A model generated the notes under the pieces. It was not told the origin of the DNA. It made no database searches and was given only the letters and a program-made list of their open reading frames with translations. The position numbers were made by a program, and so were the translations under genes. This document shows positions 1 through 6,641 of a DNA stretch of 12,107 bases, piece after piece; positions within the stretch are counted from its first letter, which is position 1, and each line of letters starts with the position of its first letter. Source of the DNA: an uncultured Bacteroidales bacterium (GTDB taxonomy: Bacteria > Bacteroidota > Bacteroidia > Bacteroidales > P3); NCBI GenBank assembly GCA_937915785.1, contig CALGGY010000153.1:1-12107 (forward strand), written 5' to 3'.

Positions 1-2
1 CG

Positions 3-704
3 TTGGCCGACGGCATCAAACGCGCCACCGACGTGATGATTGCCGGCAAGGTGGTGGTGGTGTGCGGCTACGGCGAGGTGGGCAAGGGCTGCGCCCAAAG
101 CATGCGCAGCTACGGCGCCCGCGTCATCGTTACCGAGATAGACCCCATCTGCGCGCTGCAGGCCGCAATGGAGGGATTTGAGGTTACCACCCTCGAAAAC
201 GCCCTTGCCGAAGGCAATATCTACGTTACCACCACCGGCAACCGCGACGTTATCACCGCCGAACACATGGCAAAGATGCGCGACGAGGCCATAGTGTGCA
301 ACATAGGCCATTTCGACAACGAGATACAAGTGGCACGCCTCGACGCTTGGCCGGGCATCAAAAAAATCAACATCAAACCGCAAGTGGACAAATACGTTTA
401 TCCCGACGGACACTGCATATACCTGCTTGCCGAAGGCCGCCTTGTGAACCTCGGTTGCGCCACCGGACACCCGTCGTTTGTGATGAGCAACTCGTTCACC
501 AACCAAACGCTGGCGCAGATAGAGCTGTGGACAAAACCCTATGAGGTGGGCGTTTACCGTCTGCCCAAGACATTGGACGAAGAGGTGGCACGTCTGCACC
601 TCGAACAAATTGGAGTGAAACTGACCAAACTCACTCAAAAACAGGCCGATTACATCGGTGTGCCGGTGGACGGGCCATACAAAGCCGAACATTACAGATA
701 CTAA
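3..704 (+). CDS. ahcY: Adenosylhomocysteinase (S-adenosyl-L-homocysteine hydrolase), C-terminal part, 5' truncated by window edge
   Basis: This cytosolic NAD-dependent enzyme cleaves S-adenosylhomocysteine to adenosine and homocysteine, recycling the product inhibitor of methyltransferases. The visible 233 residues begin inside the gene: the first in-frame codon (TTG) is an internal leucine, not a start. The Rossmann NAD-binding loop GYGEVGKG lies at visible residues 22-29, followed by the family block TEIDPICALQAAMEG. Other family blocks are VTTTGNRDVI, CNIGHFDNEI, the PDGH segment and NLGCATGHPSFVMS. The end, YKAEHYRY, is the classical family C-terminus, so the 3' end is intact. The family is usually about 430-480 residues, so roughly half is missing upstream. 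The stop codon lies 49 nt before tRNA-Arg with no T-tract terminator between, so read-through into the tRNA is possible. Identification is very secure. Confidence 0.97.
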   Translation: MADGIKRATDVMIAGKVVVVCGYGEVGKGCAQSMRSYGARVIVTEIDPICALQAAMEGFEVTTLENALAEGNIYVTTTGNRDVITAEHMAKMRDEAIVCNIGHFDNEIQVARLDAWPGIKKINIKPQVDKYVYPDGHCIYLLAEGRLVNLGCATGHPSFVMSNSFTNQTLAQIELWTKPYEVGVYRLPKTLDEEVARLHLEQIGVKLTKLTQKQADYIGVPVDGPYKAEHYRY

Positions 705-753
705 AACAATAAAAAATGCGTTTCTGCGTTATATAAAATGCGGCAACGCAACC

Positions 754-827
754 GGCCCCGTAGTTTAGTTGAATAGAACGGCAGATTCCGGTTCTGCAGG
801 TCGGGGGTTTGAGTCCCTCCGGGGTCA
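754..827 (+). tRNA. tRNA-Arg (anticodon CCG)
   Basis: A complete cloverleaf can be folded by hand. The acceptor stem is 754-760 with 820-826 (7 bp, one G-U). The D stem is 763-766 with 776-779. The anticodon stem is 781-785 with 793-797, with loop UUCCGGU, giving anticodon CCG at 788-790 (reads CGG, Arg). The variable region is 798-802. The T stem is 803-807 with 815-819 and the loop is UUUGAGU. The discriminator is A827, and CCA is not encoded. The gene lies between ahcY and a rho-independent terminator. No TAnnTTTG promoter is evident in the 49-nt gap upstream, so it may be transcribed from the ahcY promoter. Confidence 0.95.
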
Positions 828-847
828 CTAAACAGAAAATGAACATT

Positions 848-879
848 CCGCCACGAAAAAATGGCGGTTTGTTTTTTTT
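848..879 (+). terminator. Rho-independent terminator after tRNA-Arg
   Basis: A 6-bp GC-rich stem (848-853 CCGCCA with 862-867 TGGCGG) has an 8-nt A-rich loop. It is followed by a T-rich run to 879 interrupted by a single G. It lies 20 nt past the tRNA and would end an ahcY/tRNA-Arg transcript. Confidence 0.8.
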
Positions 880-961
880 ACGGGCAAAAAATTTTTTTTG
901 AAACAAAATAACCGGACAAACTGTCTATATATTATTATTAACCAAAAACACTGAACAACAA

Positions 962-1687
962 ATGAAAAAAGTATTACTCCCGGCAATAATTGCCACAGTT
1001 CTTTGTGCAGGGGCTTCGCATGCACAAATTACCCAAGGAACCATTGGCACAGGAACATTTATCGACTATTCTGGCACTTCAATGCCCAACACCTACGGCA
1101 TCGATTTCAACAACGACGGACAAGTGGAGTTTAAAATATCCAGTGGCATGAGCAGCAACGACTATATCACTTACGCATGGACCGATGGTGGCAACAATGT
1201 TTGCAGTTCCTCCGCGGGATGGGACTATGCCGCCGCTCTGCCGCAGGGCACTACCATTGGTCCGAGCAGCAGCTGGGAAGGCCTAGGCGACTGCATGGTG
1301 AACGAGACAAATCCAAGCTCGTATTACATCGGTTTCCGCGTGCGTTACAACGACGGAGTGCACTATGGCTGGGCGTTGGTAAATGTAACAGCCTCGTCGG
1401 TAACATGGGTTAAGGCCTTCTATCAGGCCACTCCCAACACTGCCATTGTTGCCGGCCAAGAGACCTCCGCTTCCATAGCTTCCGCCACAGCAACCACCGA
1501 AATACGCTCCCTCGGCAACAACGCCATACGCATCGTTGGCCAGCGGGACGAGCTGTTCTCCATTTTCGACATGGGCGGAAAACAGTTCGCTACAACCCTC
1601 GGCGAAAGCACCGTAACCCTGCCTTCCAAAGGCGTTTACGTGGTGCGCAACAGCAGAGGCGATTCGAAGAAAGTGATAGTTTATTAG
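962..1687 (+). CDS. Secreted protein of unknown function with T9SS-type C-terminal sorting domain
   Basis: The 241-residue product has a clear signal peptide (MKK, hydrophobic stretch, probable cleavage after SHA near residue 21). I do not recognise a catalytic family. Residues about 45-58 hold an acidic DFNNDGQVEF segment resembling a calcium-binding loop. The mature protein has only two cysteines (in NVCSSS and GDCMVN), which could form a disulfide. The HYGWALVNVT ... TPNTAIVAGQ stretch resembles a segment common in Bacteroidota secreted beta-sandwich proteins. The last roughly 65 residues look like a T9SS sorting domain (FSIFDMGGKQ ... KGVYVVRN ... KKVIVY). Export to the outer membrane or surface through T9SS is inferred. 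The start is the ATG directly before the signal peptide. The gene is monocistronic by its flanking terminators; I see no good promoter match at 880-961. Confidence 0.85.
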   Translation: MKKVLLPAIIATVLCAGASHAQITQGTIGTGTFIDYSGTSMPNTYGIDFNNDGQVEFKISSGMSSNDYITYAWTDGGNNVCSSSAGWDYAAALPQGTTIGPSSSWEGLGDCMVNETNPSSYYIGFRVRYNDGVHYGWALVNVTASSVTWVKAFYQATPNTAIVAGQETSASIASATATTEIRSLGNNAIRIVGQRDELFSIFDMGGKQFATTLGESTVTLPSKGVYVVRNSRGDSKKVIVY

Positions 1688-1708
1688 CTTTTTAATACAT
1701 TACCGAAA

Positions 1709-1746
1709 AAAAAACGTCGCAGATAATCCTTTGCGGCGTTTTTTTG
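1709..1746 (+). terminator. Rho-independent terminator after the 241-residue secreted protein gene
   Basis: Stem 1713-1721 (AACGTCGCA) pairs with 1732-1740 (TGCGGCGTT), 9 bp with one wobble and a 10-nt loop. It is followed by a T run to 1745. It separates the two secreted-protein genes. Confidence 0.85.
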
Positions 1747-1758
1747 TAAAAAAAAGTG

Positions 1759-1766
1759 TATATTTG
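1759..1766 (+). promoter_or_regulatory. Bacteroidota -7 promoter element (TATATTTG) upstream of the C10 protease gene
   Basis: TATATTTG matches the Bacteroidota TAnnTTTG consensus and lies 41 nt before the ATG at 1808. No TTG is found at the expected 19-20 bp upstream; that position falls in the preceding terminator's stem. The promoter may therefore be weak or factor-dependent. Confidence 0.6.
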
Positions 1767-1807
1767 CAAAGCTAAATATAAAATTCCTTAAATGTAAATA
1801 TTTGATA

Positions 1808-4800
1808 ATGAAAAAAATAACACTTGCAACGGCGGCTTTTGCAATGGCAATAGCCGTTTTTGGCGGCCAAAAAGTCTCCGCCAATCCCGTTGACACAAAC
1901 ACCGCCAAACTTGTGGCAAAGAATTATTTGCAGCAATACGACGCCACTGTAAAGAGCGTGAGCAATTTGCGTATGTCGCAGGCGGCTTTGGCCAACGGCC
2001 TTGCCAATCTTTACATCGTTGAAAAGATAGTGGGCACCGGATTTGTCGTGGTTTCTGCCGACGATTGTGTACAGCCTGTTCTGGCCTATTCCACCACAAG
2101 CGGTGCAGATCTGGAAATTCCCGTCAATGCCATGGACTGGTTCCGCGGCTACGACGGCGAAATTGCCTACTGCGTGGCAAATAACGTGCAGGCCACCGAG
2201 GAGGTGCGTGCGGCTTGGCAGAGCCTTACTTCACAAACCGATGCCTCGCGTAGTGGCAATGCTTTCGAAGAACCTATGCAGACCATGTCGAGCACAGCGG
2301 TGGTAGGACCCCTTGTTACTACCACATGGGATCAGGCACCGCTATACAACAACCTTTGCCCCTACAACAACACCTATGGCGAACGTACCGTGGTGGGATG
2401 TGTGGCAACAGCCATGGCGCAGATAATGAAATACTGGAACCACCCGTTGCACGGTACAGGCTCCAAGTCGTATGTGCCAAACACTAACTACAATTACGGC
2501 ACACTCAGCGCCAATTTTGCCAACACCACCTACGACTGGGCCAACATGCCCACAGAACTTACAACAAATAGCACTGCCGCCGAGATTAACGCCGTAGCTA
2601 CCCTGTCGTACCATTGCGGCGTGGCAGTTGAGATGATGTACAACGTGTCGTCGCAAGGTGGCAGCGGCGCCTATACCTTAGGCAATTACAGCCCCACTGC
2701 CGAATGGGCACTGAAAACTTATTTCGGATATAAATCCACAATAGCAAGCGATTATCGCTACAACTATACCGACGCACAGTGGGAACAATTGCTGAAAAAC
2801 GAACTCGACGCCCGGCGCCCGCTGCTGCATTCGGGTCGAGGCGACGGTGGTGGACATGCTTTCGTATGCGACGGCTACGACAACACCGGCAAGTTCCACT
2901 ACAACTGGGGATGGTCCGGCAGCTACAACGGTTTCTTCGAATCCGATAACCTTTCGCCTGCGGGCGGCGGCATAGGCACCAACAACTCCAACACTTTCAA
3001 CCAAAACCAAGGCGTGGCTTACGGCATAGAACCTCTCAACCCCTCGCTTACCGTGCGTGCCGAAAATTTGGTGATGGCTACGGCCGGCGACTGCCAACAG
3101 ATAAAAGTGTTCTCCACCAACGACACCCACCGTTGGACCGCCACCGTTTCCAAACCTTGGCTCACACTATCCGCCAACAGCGGCACAGGTGCCCTCAACA
3201 TACACAATATCAGCGTTTCTGCTTCGGCAAACAACTCGGCAACCAACCGCACGGCAAAAATTATGGTTGTGCAAAACACCGACACCGCTTTCGTAACAGT
3301 GGTTCAGCCTTGTGCCAACCATAGCATCTCCGGTAGGTATGGCAACAACAATACTAACTATATACAGGTGTGTGACACCTCTAGCGAAATAGTGCTTCGT
3401 CCCGAAAAGTACGGCACATTTGCAGCTGGCGACACAGTAAAAACCGTTTACTTCACCTCTTATTACCATTCGCAATATCCGCAATTCTCCGACACGGTGT
3501 TTACCATCACCATTTATGAAAACCCCACATACACCGACTCATTGATGAGCGGCAAATGGGATCTCGCCACCAATGTGCTTGGAACGCCAGTTTATACCCA
3601 AACATACAATCAGCACGAGTATGGACAACAAATTGTCCCGCTCACCACTCCTTATGTCTTAAATGGCAATACATTCTGGGTTGGAGTGAGGGTTAGAAAT
3701 GGCGCACTGTTGCGTTTCTTTAACGAAGCTACTGGCGACTCGGTTCTCCTTGCCAACTACCCTATGCCCGCTTATGTTGCCGGCAATTATCTTGATGTGT
3801 CCGGAGGTTACGCACGAGCCGCTATTAGGGGCACAGTGGCCAACGACACCAGCTATGCATATCAGTTCAACAAATACTATACATTCACCATCGATGTGGC
3901 TACCGATGCCACACCTACAGTGGCAATAATGGCCCGTCCCGACAGCGTCCATCACGGATACATCACCGGCACAGGCTTCTACCGCTTAGGCGACACCGCA
4001 ACCATTGTGGCACACAGTATGCCGGGATATTCGTTCAACCATTGGAGCGATGGAGTTACGGCCAACACCCGCACCTTTGTGGCGTACGATACAGTGCTGT
4101 ACCCCGAGTTGGTGGCTTACTACGATGTTCTTACACCTGTAACACTGTCCGTAACATCGGCCAACCCACAGCTCGGCACCACCTACGGCAGCGGCACATA
4201 CTATGTGGGCGACACCGTGGTGGCAATAGCCATACCTGCCGACAGCACCAAATGTTTCGTCGGTTGGAACGACAACAACCGCGTTAATCCGCGCCGATTT
4301 GTAATCAACGCCAACACACAACTTGTGGCCGCCTTCGCCAACCGTAATGTGGTAACCGTCCACGACACCGTCCACGACACTACATACGTAACCGTCCACG
4401 ACACCGTCCACGACACTACATACGTAACCGTCCACGACACTACATACGTAACCGTCCACGACACGGCGTACATCAACTTGCCGCAGCACAATTTCAACAT
4501 CACCTCCAGCAATGCCCGGCAGGGCGTAACCGTTGGCACGGGCACCTACCCGCAAGGCCTGCGCATAGGCATCGCCGCCGTGCCCAACGAGGGCTACCGT
4601 TTCAGCCATTGGAGCGACAACAACACCGACAACCCGCGCCATTTCACCGTAGCGGGCGATGTGTCGCTAACGGCATACTTCGTGGCCAGCACAGGCGCCA
4701 ACACCCCCGACAAAAGCCTCGACATCAGCATCTACCCCAATCCCACAACAGGATTTGTAACACTTTCGCAATATGCCGAAAGAGTGGAGATACTCGACAA

Positions 4801-4930
4801 CGTGGGACGCACCGTGGCCGTAACCGACGGCGCCATCAACCTCGACCTTACGGAACTTGCACCAGGCACCTACACACTGCGCATAGTGGTGGATGGAAAC
4901 GTGGCAATACGCAAAGTGGTGAGACGTTGA
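1808..4930 (+). CDS. Secreted C10-family (streptopain-like) cysteine protease with BACON, InlB-like repeats and T9SS sorting domain
   Basis: The 1040-residue product starts at ATG 1808; an in-frame TTG two codons earlier is not needed, because the signal peptide MKKITLATAAFAMAIAV begins at the ATG. In order: signal peptide (about 1-26); SpeB-like propeptide (about 27-125, including GFVVVSADD); papain-like catalytic domain (about 160-410); BACON-like domain (about 412-500); an unassigned beta-rich region (about 505-700); three InlB/Listeria-Bacteroides-type repeats with the GYxFxHWSD theme (about 716-772, 789-842, 905-958). A VHDT/TYVT tandem linker (about 851-887) lies between repeats 2 and 3. 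A type A T9SS sorting domain (SIYPNPTTG to KVVRR) occupies about 971-1040. Catalytic residues are intact: Cys198 in GCVATAMAQIMKYW, His350 in GGGHAFVCDGYD, and the NWGW motif with W367/W369. This predicts an active zymogen exported by T9SS to the surface or medium. The substrate is unknown. Confidence 0.95.
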   Translation: MKKITLATAAFAMAIAVFGGQKVSANPVDTNTAKLVAKNYLQQYDATVKSVSNLRMSQAALANGLANLYIVEKIVGTGFVVVSADDCVQPVLAYSTTSGADLEIPVNAMDWFRGYDGEIAYCVANNVQATEEVRAAWQSLTSQTDASRSGNAFEEPMQTMSSTAVVGPLVTTTWDQAPLYNNLCPYNNTYGERTVVGCVATAMAQIMKYWNHPLHGTGSKSYVPNTNYNYGTLSANFANTTYDWANMPTELTTNSTAAEINAVATLSYHCGVAVEMMYNVSSQGGSGAYTLGNYSPTAEWALKTYFGYKSTIASDYRYNYTDAQWEQLLKNELDARRPLLHSGRGDGGGHAFVCDGYDNTGKFHYNWGWSGSYNGFFESDNLSPAGGGIGTNNSNTFNQNQGVAYGIEPLNPSLTVRAENLVMATAGDCQQIKVFSTNDTHRWTATVSKPWLTLSANSGTGALNIHNISVSASANNSATNRTAKIMVVQNTDTAFVTVVQPCANHSISGRYGNNNTNYIQVCDTSSEIVLRPEKYGTFAAGDTVKTVYFTSYYHSQYPQFSDTVFTITIYENPTYTDSLMSGKWDLATNVLGTPVYTQTYNQHEYGQQIVPLTTPYVLNGNTFWVGVRVRNGALLRFFNEATGDSVLLANYPMPAYVAGNYLDVSGGYARAAIRGTVANDTSYAYQFNKYYTFTIDVATDATPTVAIMARPDSVHHGYITGTGFYRLGDTATIVAHSMPGYSFNHWSDGVTANTRTFVAYDTVLYPELVAYYDVLTPVTLSVTSANPQLGTTYGSGTYYVGDTVVAIAIPADSTKCFVGWNDNNRVNPRRFVINANTQLVAAFANRNVVTVHDTVHDTTYVTVHDTVHDTTYVTVHDTTYVTVHDTAYINLPQHNFNITSSNARQGVTVGTGTYPQGLRIGIAAVPNEGYRFSHWSDNNTDNPRHFTVAGDVSLTAYFVASTGANTPDKSLDISIYPNPTTGFVTLSQYAERVEILDNVGRTVAVTDGAINLDLTELAPGTYTLRIVVDGNVAIRKVVRR
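4357..4464 (+). repeat. Perfect in-frame tandem repeat of two 12-nt units (order A A B A A B A B A)
   Basis: Unit A (CGTCCACGACAC) encodes VHDT and unit B (TACATACGTAAC) encodes TYVT. Nine units follow one another without gaps or a single mismatch over 108 nt, forming a linker between the second and third InlB-like repeats of the C10 protease. Exact identity at third codon positions shows recent duplication or slippage rather than selection on protein sequence alone. Because each unit is 12 nt, copy-number change keeps the reading frame. Confidence 0.95.
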
Positions 4931-4961
4931 TAACGATTTTTTTATTGGTTAATACTATTGT

Positions 4962-4991
4962 AATCCGCCCTCCGCAGGGCGGATTTTTTTT
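4962..4991 (+). terminator. Rho-independent terminator after the C10 protease gene
   Basis: A 9-bp perfect stem (4962-4970 AATCCGCCC with 4977-4985 GGGCGGATT) encloses a 6-nt loop and is followed by T's to 4991. It is a strong terminator 31 nt past the stop codon. Confidence 0.92.
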
Positions 4992-5085
4992 GCAAACATC
5001 GTGTAGCGGCAAAAGAAAAACACCTGTGCAGTTTACTAATTGCATAAAGATTGATTTTTGGTTTCGCAAATTGAAATTAAAATCG

Positions 5086-5093
5086 TATCTTTG
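5086..5093 (+). promoter_or_regulatory. Bacteroidota -7 promoter element for the polyprenyl synthase-tlpA-DUF6029-omp28 unit
   Basis: TATCTTTG matches TAnnTTTG and ends 22 nt before the ATG at 5116. An imperfect -33 element may be GTTTCG at 5061-5066, about 19-20 bp upstream. It is the only recognisable promoter before four closely spaced genes. Confidence 0.7.
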
Positions 5094-5115
5094 CAACTCC
5101 AAAAATCGAAAAAAC

Positions 5116-6087
5116 ATGCCAAGTCTGCATGACATACGAAAACCGGTGCAACAGTCTTTCCTCGATTTCGAAAGGGTGTATGCCTTTGCCACGACGAACG
5201 CCAATCCGTTTGTAAATGCCTATCTTTCGGAGCTCGGCAACGGTGGCGGCAAGCAGCTGCGGCCCTTGCTTTTGCTGCTCTCGGCAGGCGTTTTCGGATA
5301 CGTGTCCGAAAAAGCTGTGAAACTTGCGGCAGCGATGGAAATTCTGCACAATACCTCGCTCGTTCACGACGACGTTGTGGACGATGCCAACGTACGTAGA
5401 GGTAAGAAGACGCTTAATGTGTTGGAAAATAATAAGATAGCCGTGCTTACAGGCGATTATCTGTTTTCGCAGGTGCTTAGGCTTTGCGCCGAAACGGGCG
5501 ACATGCACGTGGTGGAGCAGATTTCGCACCTGTCGCAACACATGGGCGAGGGCGAGCTTATCCAACAATATGTTTCGCGGCATGATGTTTTGGAAGTTTC
5601 TGAATATTATACTGTTATCGAAAAGAAAACGGCACAGTTCATGTCGCAGTGCTGCCGTTTGGGAGCCTATTGTTCCGCTGCCGACAGCGAAAGTCAGGAA
5701 ACACTGGCGCGGTTCGGACTTGCCGTTGGCATGGCCTTTCAGATAAAGGACGATGTGCTCGACTACGTTGGCCACCGTACAGGAAAAAGCGTTGGCAACG
5801 ACATCCTCGAACACAAACTTACCCTGCCACTGCTGCATGTGCTGCACAATGCTCCGCAAATCGTTGCCGATGCCGTAAAACAGCGTTTCGCCGCACCCGA
5901 GCTTACCACCGCCGACGTGGATTTTATAATACAAAGTGTGGTGGAAAACGGCGGCATAGATTATTCGCTACAGCAAACCGACCACTATGGCCAAAAAGCC
6001 CTGAAACAGCTTGCCCTGCTGCCGCAAAATGCTTGTACCCAATCCCTTGCACAGATTGTCCAATTTGTAACAAACAGAAATTATTAA
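5116..6087 (+). CDS. Long-chain trans-polyprenyl diphosphate synthase (IspB/octaprenyl-type)
   Basis: The 323-residue product condenses isopentenyl diphosphate onto an allylic primer to make a long isoprenoid chain, most likely the menaquinone side chain. The first aspartate-rich motif is DDVVD at residues 85-89, followed by the conserved arginines of NVRRGKKTLN. The second is DDVLD at 212-216 in AFQIKDDVLDY. GKQLRP (45-50), GDYLFSQ (113-119), GEGELIQQ and the GKSVGNDILEHKLTLPLL block are all family-typical. Residues 4 and 5 before the first motif are small (S81, T80), which in this family usually goes with long products; exact chain length cannot be read from this. The reading frame is open far upstream, but the family start and promoter position support ATG 5116. 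The next gene starts 19 nt after the stop, suggesting co-transcription. Confidence 0.93.
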   Translation: MPSLHDIRKPVQQSFLDFERVYAFATTNANPFVNAYLSELGNGGGKQLRPLLLLLSAGVFGYVSEKAVKLAAAMEILHNTSLVHDDVVDDANVRRGKKTLNVLENNKIAVLTGDYLFSQVLRLCAETGDMHVVEQISHLSQHMGEGELIQQYVSRHDVLEVSEYYTVIEKKTAQFMSQCCRLGAYCSAADSESQETLARFGLAVGMAFQIKDDVLDYVGHRTGKSVGNDILEHKLTLPLLHVLHNAPQIVADAVKQRFAAPELTTADVDFIIQSVVENGGIDYSLQQTDHYGQKALKQLALLPQNACTQSLAQIVQFVTNRNY

Positions 6088-6106
6088 CCCATAAACATTC
6101 ACTATC

Positions 6107-6631
6107 ATGAAAAAAACATTATCGCTGATAGCAGCACTGCTCTTTTGCTCCATGGCAATGGTGGCACAGGAAAAAAGTTTCAGCAAAATGCCCGAAAACA
6201 TCACCATCAAGACCTCCGACGGCAAAGCCGTGCAGACATCCGAGATAAAAAACGACGGCAAACCGATGATAATCAGTTTCTGGGCCACATGGTGCAAGCC
6301 ATGTTTGCGCGAGCTGAACACCATCAAGGATGTGTATGGCGACTGGCAGGATGAGACCGGCGTTAAGTTGGTGGCAGTGTCCATCGACGACAGCCGCACC
6401 TCGGCACGTGTGAAAACCATGGCCGAAAGCAGTGCTTGGGACTACGAGGTGTATATCGATCAGAATCAAGACCTCAAACGCGCCATGAATGTTGTGAACG
6501 TGCCCCATACCTTCATCGTGGACGGCAATGGCAACATAGTGTGGCAGCACACGGCCTTTGTCGAAGGCAGCGAAGAGGAGCTTATCGAGCTTATCCGCAA
6601 GTTGAACAAGGGTGAGGATATTTCTGAATAA
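6107..6631 (+). CDS. TlpA-like periplasmic thioredoxin-fold oxidoreductase
   Basis: The 174-residue product has a signal peptide (residues 1 to about 20, ending MAMVA before QEK). The cysteine in LLFC does not form a good lipobox, so a soluble periplasmic protein is predicted. The thioredoxin/AhpC-TSA domain has active site W62-C-K-P-C66 and a probable cis-proline at P133 (NVPHTFIVD). WCKPC is typical of TlpA/ResA-type reductases. It follows the polyprenyl synthase by 19 nt and precedes the DUF6029 gene by 10 nt. It presumably keeps thiols of an envelope client reduced; the client is not known. The neighbours suggest the DUF6029 barrel or the Omp28-type lipoprotein as partner (inference). Confidence 0.92.
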   Translation: MKKTLSLIAALLFCSMAMVAQEKSFSKMPENITIKTSDGKAVQTSEIKNDGKPMIISFWATWCKPCLRELNTIKDVYGDWQDETGVKLVAVSIDDSRTSARVKTMAESSAWDYEVYIDQNQDLKRAMNVVNVPHTFIVDGNGNIVWQHTAFVEGSEEELIELIRKLNKGEDISE

Positions 6632-6641
6632 CATTTTGAAA

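Noticed and set aside
1802..1807. TTG as start of the C10 protease
   Set aside because: ATG 1808 begins a standard MKK signal peptide two codons later.
4357..4464. Regularly repeated short units resembling a CRISPR array
   Set aside because: The units are adjacent with no unique spacers, lie in frame inside the protease gene and encode VHDT/TYVT; no cas gene is nearby.
3986..4642. Long minus-strand ORFs opposite the protease repeats, encoding VVSWTVTY-type or VVDGYVCS-type repeats
   Set aside because: These are antisense shadows of the tandem repeat and the biased codon use of the protease gene.
4609..5115. Upstream extension of the polyprenyl synthase reading frame into the protease gene
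   Set aside because: The frame is only incidentally open; it overlaps the protease end and a strong terminator, and the family N-terminus and promoter fit ATG 5116.
6612..6641. GTG start for the DUF6029 gene
   Set aside because: It overlaps the thioredoxin gene and adds ten residues before a normal signal peptide that starts at ATG 6642.
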